Shown here piece by piece: positions 15,941 to 22,058 of a DNA stretch of 32,408 nucleotides. The notes beneath the pieces were generated by a model, which saw only the letters and a program-made list of their open reading frames with translations, did no database searches and was not told where the DNA came from. The position numbers and the translations under genes were made by a program. The stretch is from Leptolinea sp. (GTDB lineage: Bacteria > Chloroflexota > Anaerolineae > Anaerolineales > Anaerolineaceae). Within the stretch, counting starts at the first letter, position 1; every line of letters starts with the position of its first letter. Location: NCBI GenBank assembly GCA_012515195.1, contig JAAYYW010000280.1, positions 1-32,408 of the forward strand. Direction: 5' to 3'.

Positions 15941-16771
15941 ATGCCCAACCGTGTCTACTTTGGTGATAACCTGCCCATCCTGCAATCCCTGCCGTCGGCG
16001 TCCATAGACCTGATTTATATCGACCCGCCATTCAACACCGGCAAAACCCAGGCGCGAACGCAGATCCGCACCGAGCGCAGCGAGAACGGCGACCGTACCG
16101 GTTTTGGCGGACGGCGCTATGAGACAGTCAAGATCGGCTCAAAGGGGTATGCCGACATCTACGACGATTACCTGGCTTTCCTCGAACCGCGGCTGGATGA
16201 AGCCCACCGCCTGCTGAAACAAGACGGCAGCCTGTATTTTCACATTGACTACCGCGAGGTGCACTACTGCAAAGTTCTGTTGGATGCCATCTTCGGCCGG
16301 GAAAGCTTCCTGAACGAGATCATCTGGGCGTATGACTACGGCGGCCGGTCGAAGGACCGCTGGCCTGCCAAACACGACAACATACTGTTGTATGTGAAAG
16401 ACCCCGCCCGCTATACCTTCAACCGTGACGCTGTTGACCGCATCCCGTATATGGCCCCCGGACTGGTGGGCAAAGATAAAGCCGCCCGCGGCAAGCTGCC
16501 CACCGATACCTGGTGGCATACCATCGTCCCAACCAACGGGAAAGAGAAGACCGGCTACCCCACCCAGAAACCGCTGGGCATTTTACGGCGCATCATCAAC
16601 GCGTCTTCGAATCCCGAAGGTGTGGTGCTGGATTTCTTTGCCGGCAGCGGCACCACCGGCGCCGCCTGCCTGGAACTCGGGCGCGAATTCATCCTGATCG
16701 ACAACAATCCCCAGTCTCTGGACGTGATGCATAAACGTTTTGCCAATGAGACGGATATCCTTTGGTTTTAA
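15941..16771 (+). CDS. Site-specific DNA methyltransferase, beta class (orphan)
   Basis: An N6-adenine or N4-cytosine DNA methyltransferase of the N6_N4_Mtase family, 276 residues. Catalytic motif IV, DPPF, is at residues 28-31 and precedes the SAM-binding FAGSGTT at 233-239, which is the beta-class order. Other supports are SLYFHIDYREVHYCKVLLD and YPTQKPLGILRRII, both typical of the family. DPPF is more common in adenine methyltransferases, so N6-methyladenine is the more likely product. No restriction endonuclease or specificity gene is nearby, so it is probably an orphan or housekeeping enzyme. The ribosome site upstream is weak. The recognition site cannot be read from sequence. Confidence 0.92.
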   Translation: MPNRVYFGDNLPILQSLPSASIDLIYIDPPFNTGKTQARTQIRTERSENGDRTGFGGRRYETVKIGSKGYADIYDDYLAFLEPRLDEAHRLLKQDGSLYFHIDYREVHYCKVLLDAIFGRESFLNEIIWAYDYGGRSKDRWPAKHDNILLYVKDPARYTFNRDAVDRIPYMAPGLVGKDKAARGKLPTDTWWHTIVPTNGKEKTGYPTQKPLGILRRIINASSNPEGVVLDFFAGSGTTGAACLELGREFILIDNNPQSLDVMHKRFANETDILWF

Positions 16772-17080
16772 TTACTTTTCCGACTGCCGCACATCTTTTT
16801 TAACTACGGGATACAACCACTTGACTCTACAGGCATAAAAAGCCTACCATAGACTCAACACCTGTATGGGAAAGCCGCCCAGGATTGACATCTGTGTCAA
16901 TTCGCAGGAAATCCACCCCAGAGCTGAATAGGAACCCCGTGTTTCTGTCACACCTGTGATACCTCGACTCACCCTCCCCTGTGGAATACGGCTCAACTTA
17001 AGGTATCACAACCAGACTGTTCCGAGCCGGAAAAATCTTTACGCGAACGCGAAACCGGATCCGGAGAATCAGGAGGTTGA
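16772..17080. promoter_or_regulatory. 309-bp intergenic region with several dyads upstream of the SRPBCC pair
   Basis: A weak promoter candidate (TTGACT at 16821-16826, 18 bases, TACCAT at 16845-16850) is followed by three symmetric elements. ATTGACA (16884-16890) and TGTCAAT (16895-16901) are separated by 4 bases. TCACA and TGTGA at 16948-16959 have a 2-base centre. TGTGATACCT (16955-16964) is mirrored by AGGTATCACA (17001-17010). They could be operators or RNA stems. AGGAGG precedes the ATG at 17081. No coding sequence was seen. Confidence 0.5.
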
Positions 17081-17617
17081 ATGGCGAACACACTAAGGGC
17101 TGATCAAGACACCGTACCGATGGCTGGCCAGGAACTGACAATTGTCAGGGTATTTGACGCGCCCCGCGACATCCTCTGGCAGTGCTGGACGGAACCGGAA
17201 CGCCTGATGCAATGGTGGGGTCCCAGAGACCATATCATGACCATTGCCGCGCTGGAACTGCGTCCCGGCGGTGTGTTCCATTATTGCCTGCGGTCTCCCA
17301 TGGGGCAGGAAACCTGGGGACTATTCACATACATGTCTATCAGCGAACCGGAAAAACTGGTCTTTTTAAATTCCTACGCCAATATCACAGGAGCCGTCGC
17401 ACGTCACCCTGCCATTGATACCTGGCCATTGGAAGTATTTACAATATTCCATTTTACGGAAGCCGGTTCAAAAACCATTTTTTCCATGAAAAGCAGGCCG
17501 CATAACGCGACTGCGGCCGAGCATCTGACCTATCTGGACAACCGGCAGAACATCAAAACAGGCACCGCCGTCACCTTCGAACAACTTGACCGGTATCTCG
17601 CAACCGTATACAAGTAG
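17081..17617 (+). CDS. SRPBCC / AHSA1-domain protein (first of tandem pair)
   Basis: A 178-residue protein of the AHSA1-like branch of the START/SRPBCC superfamily, which folds around a hydrophobic ligand cavity. Signatures are LTIVRVFDAPRDILWQCWTE, PERLMQWWGPRDH and LRPGGVFHYCLRSPMG. The family in bacteria is mostly uncharacterised; the Hsp90-activator label comes from eukaryotic homologues and should not be taken as function. AGGAGG lies 5 bases before the ATG. The next gene, 10 bases downstream, is a paralogue, so the two may form a heterodimer or arose by local duplication. Confidence 0.9.
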   Translation: MANTLRADQDTVPMAGQELTIVRVFDAPRDILWQCWTEPERLMQWWGPRDHIMTIAALELRPGGVFHYCLRSPMGQETWGLFTYMSISEPEKLVFLNSYANITGAVARHPAIDTWPLEVFTIFHFTEAGSKTIFSMKSRPHNATAAEHLTYLDNRQNIKTGTAVTFEQLDRYLATVYK

Positions 17618-17627
17618 AGAGGGACGT

Positions 17628-18116
17628 ATGGCCATCCAATTCTCGATGAAAGCTGAACCGCACTCGCACGAGATCGTTACTACCTGTGTGATTGACGCGC
17701 CGCGCGACCTGGTATTCAACGCCTTTGTTGATGCCGGACTTGTCGAACGCTGGTGGGGTCCAAAAGACCTGAGAACCGTTGTCGACACACTCGACCCCTG
17801 GCCGGGTGGAAAATGGCGCTTTCTCCTCAATGACAGCAAAGGAAACGAATATGCTTTTTCCGGCGTGTACCACTCAATCCAGGAACCGGAACGAATCGTG
17901 CAAACATTTGAAAATGAAGGGAAACCAGGGCGCGTGATCCTGGACACAATTTGTTTTGAAGAGATGACTGACAGGACGTTAATCACCGACCGGACCATTT
18001 TCCAGAGCATTGCCGACCGGGATGCGGTACTGGAAGGGAACCGGGAGGCGGGCACATCCGAATCAATGGAAGCCCTGTCCGAGATGATAGCCACGATGCG
18101 CAAAGTGACGTTCTAG
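17628..18116 (+). CDS. SRPBCC / AHSA1-domain protein (second of tandem pair)
   Basis: A 162-residue paralogue of the preceding gene. Signatures are TTCVIDAPRDLVFNAFVDAG, ERWWGPKDLRTVVD and WPGGKWRFLLNDSKGNEYAF; its C-terminus (DRDAVLEGNREAGTSESMEA) is that of a typical AHSA1 protein. The ATG at 17628 is chosen because AGAGGGA lies a few bases upstream and an alternative start at 17586 would run into the preceding gene. It shares the family WWGP and PGG motifs with its neighbour but diverges elsewhere, so the duplication is not recent. The ligand is unknown. Confidence 0.9.
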   Translation: MAIQFSMKAEPHSHEIVTTCVIDAPRDLVFNAFVDAGLVERWWGPKDLRTVVDTLDPWPGGKWRFLLNDSKGNEYAFSGVYHSIQEPERIVQTFENEGKPGRVILDTICFEEMTDRTLITDRTIFQSIADRDAVLEGNREAGTSESMEALSEMIATMRKVTF

Positions 18117-18256
18117 TTTTCAGGACACACACCTTTTATGTTTTATGCGGTTCACCGGGTATTGCCGGTTATCGGAATTATTAGAGCAAAATGAGAAAAT
18201 CCCCCCTGCGCCAATCATTTCGCAGGATTTTGGTATTATTCCTCTCCTGGCTGTTT

Positions 18257-18274
18257 ACTGCCTGATCAGGCAGT
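18257..18274. promoter_or_regulatory. 18-bp perfect palindrome upstream of DUF368 gene
   Basis: ACTGCCTGATCAGGCAGT is a perfect dyad 40 bases before the ATG at 18315. A TATTAT -10-like element at 18234-18239 would place it just inside the transcript. The form suggests a repressor operator, but no regulator gene is adjacent. Confidence 0.5.
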
Positions 18275-18314
18275 TGATCGGCTATGATTTTTTTGCCATT
18301 TTCAGGAGATAGGA

Positions 18315-19274
18315 ATGACACTAACAAACGATGAATCCCGACCCAATCGGACGTTGAAGGATTACCTGTCCATTAGCGTGCGTGGATTCTGCATGGGTGC
18401 GGCTGATGTTGTACCAGGTGTGTCCGGGGGAACCATGGCCTTCATACTGGGGATATATGACGAACTATTACAGGCTATCAGTGCTGTAAATTTGGATTTC
18501 ATTCGCAAAATTTTGACGCTGAAATGGCGGGACGCATTTGCCAGTTTTCCCTGGAAATTCCTTCTCGCGCTCGGAGTTGGAATTCTGGGAGCCATCTTTA
18601 CCCTGGCCAAAGGATTGAGCTACGCCCTTCACTACCACCCGGAGTACGTATGGGCTTTCTTCTTCGGGTTGGTGCTGGCATCCATCAGCCTGGTCAGGAA
18701 AAGGGTAAAAAAGTGGTCGCCGATGCTGGTCATCATAGCCGCCCTGGTGGCGCTGGCCCTGTATTGGCTAATTGGAATTTCTCCAGTGGAAACACCCAAC
18801 AATCCGGTGTTTCTGTTTTTCAGCGGTTTCATAGCCATTTGCGCCATGATCCTTCCTGGTATTTCGGGCGCATTCATTCTGGTGCTTCTGGGGAAATATG
18901 CGTTCATTCTGAATGCCATTATCAGTCTGGATATTTTGAATCTCACAATTTTCGCCGCCGGTTGTGTGGCAGGCCTGTTGAGCTTCGTCCGGATATTACG
19001 CCGCTTGCTTTCCACCCATCATGATATGACCATCACGGTTTTAATGGGTATGATGATCGGTTCGCTGCGAAAGGTCTGGCCCTGGAAGGACACTCTTTCC
19101 GCCGACGCAACAGGATATGTTCAGGAAGCCCTCGCGCTGCCTTCTGCCCTGACAACAGAGGTCCTCATCGCCATTGGACTGATGCTATTGGGTATACTGG
19201 TGATCGCCGGTTTGAACATACAGTCAAACCGGACAGAAAACAAAGAAAACCAACTGCTCAATGCCCTTGATTAG
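18315..19274 (+). CDS. DUF368 polyprenyl-phosphate transporter (PopT-like)
   Basis: A 319-residue membrane protein with about eight helices. It belongs to the DUF368 family, members of which recycle undecaprenyl phosphate across the cytoplasmic membrane for cell-wall synthesis (established for some bacterial homologues). The family's repeated proline-glycine signatures are intact: GAADVVPGVSGGTMAFILGI near residues 27-46 and CAMILPGISGAFILVLLGKY near 176-195, reflecting an inverted-repeat fold. AGGAG precedes the ATG. The gene is monocistronic with a terminator directly downstream. The C-terminal 20 residues are polar. Substrate assignment is by family only. Confidence 0.9.
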   Translation: MTLTNDESRPNRTLKDYLSISVRGFCMGAADVVPGVSGGTMAFILGIYDELLQAISAVNLDFIRKILTLKWRDAFASFPWKFLLALGVGILGAIFTLAKGLSYALHYHPEYVWAFFFGLVLASISLVRKRVKKWSPMLVIIAALVALALYWLIGISPVETPNNPVFLFFSGFIAICAMILPGISGAFILVLLGKYAFILNAIISLDILNLTIFAAGCVAGLLSFVRILRRLLSTHHDMTITVLMGMMIGSLRKVWPWKDTLSADATGYVQEALALPSALTTEVLIAIGLMLLGILVIAGLNIQSNRTENKENQLLNALD

Positions 19275-19310
19275 ACTCTGATGGGTTAATTAGAATTTCT
19301 CCTATAAATA

Positions 19311-19344
19311 AAAAAATGGATCCTTTCAGGGACCCATTTTTTTT
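19311..19344. terminator. Bidirectional hairpin terminator
   Basis: AAAAAATGG, a mismatch, then TCC pair with GGA and CCATTTTTT around a short loop, giving A and T runs on both flanks. It lies between the convergent DUF368 and VWA genes. Confidence 0.85.
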
Positions 19345-19374
19345 GAGTCAAAACAGGTCTTAAAGTTGATGTGC

Positions 19375-20358
19375 TTAAGACTTCATTCCGATTCCGCCCA
19401 TAGACATCGCCCCCGCGCCAACTGTGGCCATTTCGTTCTTCACGGTCTGGTAAAGGCTTTCAGCTTTAAGGTCGGTGATGGTGTAACACTGGGCTTTCAA
19501 ATGGTCAGCAAGAACCTTTGCCAGTCCCTGGTCAAAGGCGGCATGTTCCATATTTATGACCACACTATGGATCTTCTCTTCTGCCAGCATGTCTGCCAGC
19601 ATATTGGTCTCTTCCTGGGGCGACATGTGACCCATCGAGACATTTCCTGCACCATCGGTTAGAACAATAAGCAGGGGCTGAATTTCGGGATGTAATGTGG
19701 CTTCCCGATGCAAAACCTCAAGCGCCATTTGCAGCCCCGCTGGAAGCGGTGTTTTCCCGCCAACCGGAATTTCGGAGAGAGCCCGCTGGGCTAGCTGTAC
19801 CGAGTTGGTGGGCGGCAGAATAAGGGTGGCGCGGTCTTTTTGGAAGACGATCAACCCTACACGGTCGCGCCGTTGATACGCGTCAGTTAGCAGTGATAAA
19901 ATGGCGCCTTTGGTGGCAGCCATCCGTTCAGCAACAGCCATAGACCAGGAGGCGTCCACAAGAAATAAAACCAGGTTGGCTGATCGGCGCACACGCACTT
20001 TGCGCATGTAATCATCTGGCTTGACGGCAAACGCGACTCGTTTCCGTTGTTCGCTCCGGCTGCGTTGATGCGGCGCGGCAGCGCGGATGGTGGCATCAAA
20101 AGCCAGGTCAAAGGGTTTTCCGGGAGTTGGGCGGGCCTGGACGTACCGTCCACGTGCCTGCTCCGTTTTCGTCCGGGATCGGCGTCCACCCTGTTTGCGG
20201 ATGATCTGGTCAAGCGGTGTATCCAGTTTACGCGGGTTGAATGATTCACCGATCTTGGTCTTTTCGCCTCCATCCCACCAGTGGGCGGTGGCGTCCTGAA
20301 AGACCGGTTTCTGACCGTCATCCGGCGGTTTTAGCTCCGGCCTTTCTTCAACCTGCAC
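19375..20358 (-). CDS. chlD: VWA-domain protein, BchD/ChlD C-terminal-like (chelatase medium subunit part)
   Basis: A 327-residue frame with a disordered basic N-terminus and a von Willebrand A domain from about residue 125. The MIDAS metal site is complete: DASWS (D135, S137, S139), T203 in GGKTPLP, and D235 in LTDGAGN. PFDLAFDATIRAAAP (from about residue 82) is the usual ChlD segment between the acidic linker and the VWA domain. The nominal start is a GTG at 20358 without a good ribosome site, 8 bases after the stop of the AAA+ frame. The frame is open across the upstream A run, so a -1 shift would make it the C-terminal half of a full ChlD. Likely role: medium subunit of a cobalto- or magnesium-chelatase. 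No large subunit (CobN/BchH) gene is in the window. Confidence 0.9.
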   Translation of the reverse strand: MQVEERPELKPPDDGQKPVFQDATAHWWDGGEKTKIGESFNPRKLDTPLDQIIRKQGGRRSRTKTEQARGRYVQARPTPGKPFDLAFDATIRAAAPHQRSRSEQRKRVAFAVKPDDYMRKVRVRRSANLVLFLVDASWSMAVAERMAATKGAILSLLTDAYQRRDRVGLIVFQKDRATLILPPTNSVQLAQRALSEIPVGGKTPLPAGLQMALEVLHREATLHPEIQPLLIVLTDGAGNVSMGHMSPQEETNMLADMLAEEKIHSVVINMEHAAFDQGLAKVLADHLKAQCYTITDLKAESLYQTVKNEMATVGAGAMSMGGIGMKS

Positions 20359-20366
20359 ATTCTCAC

Positions 20367-20388
20367 TTACTTTTTTTTTTCGTCCTTT
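20367..20388 (-). other. chlD: Candidate -1 programmed frameshift site in chlD (A10 run, A_AAA_AAG before UAA)
   Basis: On the minus strand the AAA+ gene ends GAC GAA AAA AAA AAG TAA. Ten consecutive A (20380-20371) contain the heptamer A AAA AAG in the correct phase (20376-20370), identical to the E. coli dnaX slippery site, with the stop codon immediately after. AAAGGA at 20388-20383 is a possible stimulatory internal Shine-Dalgarno, 6 bases before the heptamer. A -1 shift continues GTA AGT GAG AAT GTG and enters the VWA frame with no stop, giving about 697 residues, a normal ChlD length. RNA polymerase slippage adding one A would have the same effect. No strong downstream hairpin was obvious. 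Confidence 0.75.
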
Positions 20389-21467
20389 GACGCGTTTTCG
20401 TCAGGTTCCTGTTCCTGTTCAGACTGGCTTTTGTTTGACGCACCCTGTAATGATTCGATCCGTTCCTGCAGATCTTCCATGGTCATTTCTGTCTGCATAA
20501 AAGGGCCGCGTTTCAAACGGTGCGGCAGAGCCAATTCAGCCGCCATGGCAATATCACGGTCAGTAATGGATGTGCGTCCTTCAATAGCTGCCTGCGCGCG
20601 CGCGGCTTTTAAAATAACCAGGTCCGCCCGGTGGCCGTCAACATTCAGGGATGCGGTCAATGACGCGATGGAAATCAGGTCGCGTTTGGTATAACCCACC
20701 CGGTCAACCAGCTTGCGGGCTTCGCCGATCTGTTGTGAGATTTCAGCTTCACTGGACTCCCACTTCCGTCGGAATTCCTCCGCAGAGGCTTCAAATTCGA
20801 GGTTGCGTTCCATGATCGTCACACGCTCGCGGGAATCCCGTATTCCGTGGATATCAACAGAAAGCGCGAAGCGATCCAGAAGCTGGGGGCGAAGATCGCC
20901 CTCTTCAGGATTCATGGTTCCCACAAGGATGAAGCGGGCCGGGTGCGAAAATGAAATACCTTCACGCTCCACAATATTCATGCCCATGGCGGCGGAATCG
21001 AGAAGCACATCCACCACGTGATCATCCAGCAGGTTCACTTCATCGATGTAGAGCAAACCCCGGTTGGCAGCAGCAAGCACGCCCGGTTCAAAATGGCGTT
21101 CACCTTTCTGGATGGCTTTCTCAATATCCAGCGTTCCAACAACCCGATCTTCTGTGGCTGAAACCGGCAAATTGACAAAAGGTGTTGGCCTAGTCGTCAC
21201 TGGCAATTCCTCTCCACGGGCAACCCGTTCACGGCATTCCGTGCACAGGGTGGCCTGGTTATCCGGGTCACAGCCAAAACGACAATCAGCTACTACTTTT
21301 ACATTAGGCAAAAGTTCAGCCAGCGCGCGGGCGGCCGTCGATTTTGCTGTTCCGCGTTCACCACGAATAAGCACACCGCCAATACGGGGGTCGACAGCAT
21401 TTAGAACCAACGCTCTGCGCATTCGTTCCTGCCCTACGATCGCTGTAAATGGAAAAATGGTTGGCAT
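20367..21467 (-). CDS. chlD: AAA+ ATPase, BchI/ChlI-like chelatase subunit (N-terminal part of chlD)
   Basis: The 366-residue motor part of a metal chelatase. Walker A is GERGTAKST (36-44), Walker B LLYIDEVNLL (IDE at 141-143) and sensor 1 FILVGTMNPEEGDLRPQLLDRF. A four-cysteine insert typical of BchI/ChlD carries C62, C66, C75 and C78. The C-terminus is an acidic, Gln/Glu/Lys-rich tail (QSEQEQEPDENASKDEKKK) like the linker that joins the AAA+ and VWA halves of ChlD, rather than a BchI end. This suggests the gene is the 5' part of chlD that yields the small subunit by normal termination. B12-related neighbours favour cobalt insertion over magnesium, by inference. Confidence 0.92.
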   Translation of the reverse strand: MPTIFPFTAIVGQERMRRALVLNAVDPRIGGVLIRGERGTAKSTAARALAELLPNVKVVADCRFGCDPDNQATLCTECRERVARGEELPVTTRPTPFVNLPVSATEDRVVGTLDIEKAIQKGERHFEPGVLAAANRGLLYIDEVNLLDDHVVDVLLDSAAMGMNIVEREGISFSHPARFILVGTMNPEEGDLRPQLLDRFALSVDIHGIRDSRERVTIMERNLEFEASAEEFRRKWESSEAEISQQIGEARKLVDRVGYTKRDLISIASLTASLNVDGHRADLVILKAARAQAAIEGRTSITDRDIAMAAELALPHRLKRGPFMQTEMTMEDLQERIESLQGASNKSQSEQEQEPDENASKDEKKK

Positions 21468-21600
21468 ACAGTAATTTTCCTCGAATGATTATCTAACTTG
21501 TTGAAAGTGTACCACCAAAAAACCAGCTTGAAACCGGCACGTACAGGCTGTAATTATATAGTCATCTTTAGGTTTTTTATGAATTAAACCAGTCTGAACC

Positions 21601-21618
21601 CCCCCAAGGGGGTATAAT
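21601..21618 (+). promoter_or_regulatory. Candidate promoter with GC palindrome of the mutase-subunit gene
   Basis: A perfect TATAAT at 21613-21618 is immediately preceded by CCCCCAAGGGGG (21601-21612), a perfect 12-bp dyad lying in the promoter spacer where an operator would act. The predicted start near 21625 leaves a leader of about 12 bases before the ATG at 21637. The -35 is not recognisable, which may indicate activator dependence. Confidence 0.55.
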
Positions 21619-21636
21619 TTGAATGCTGGAGTCAAA

Positions 21637-22041
21637 ATGAATAAGATCCGTGTACTGGTAGCAAAACCCGGTTTGGACGGACACGATCGCGGGGCGAAAA
21701 TTGTTGCCCGCGCGTTGCGTGATGCCGGGATGGAAGTTATCTATACCGGCCTTAGACAAACACCCGAGATGATCGTCGAGGCCGCACTTCAGGAAGATGT
21801 CAACGCGATTGGACTATCCATTCTCTCCGGCGCGCATATGACACTGGTTCCGCGCATCATTGAACTACTCAAAATTAACCGTTTGGGAGATATTCCCGTT
21901 TTTGTTGGCGGCATCATTCCCGATGAAGACGTTATTCAATTGAGAGAAATGGGGGTTGCCGGTCTTTTTGGACCGGGAACCTCAACTGAAGATATCATTA
22001 CTTCCGTGCGCCTCGCAATATCCGGCGCGGCGGAAGGGTAA
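21637..22041 (+). CDS. Methylmalonyl-CoA mutase B12-binding subunit
   Basis: The cobalamin-binding small subunit of a split methylmalonyl-CoA mutase-type enzyme, 134 residues. The B12 signature DxHxxG is D14, H16 and G19 in [10 protein letters not shown], followed by [11 protein letters not shown] and [11 protein letters not shown], the usual loops around the nucleotide tail. The ATG at 21637 has CTGGAG upstream; a TTG at 21619 would lie before the predicted transcript start. The large catalytic subunit is not in this window. MeaB follows 17 bases later, an arrangement expected for mutase function. It could equally serve another acyl-CoA mutase, since specificity lies in the large subunit. 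Confidence 0.95.
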   Translation: MNKIRVLVAKPGLDGHDRGAKIVARALRDAGMEVIYTGLRQTPEMIVEAALQEDVNAIGLSILSGAHMTLVPRIIELLKINRLGDIPVFVGGIIPDEDVIQLREMGVAGLFGPGTSTEDIITSVRLAISGAAEG

Positions 22042-22058
22042 GGATCAACCGAAGCGCC

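Noticed and set aside
17468-18103. 211-codon minus-strand ORF across the SRPBCC pair
   Set aside because: Both plus-strand SRPBCC genes are convincing and have ribosome sites; the antisense ORF has no recognisable domain.
21468-21636. Cobalamin riboswitch between chlD and the mutase subunit
   Set aside because: No B12-box-like sequence was found, and the gap is too short for a full cobalamin riboswitch together with the promoters.
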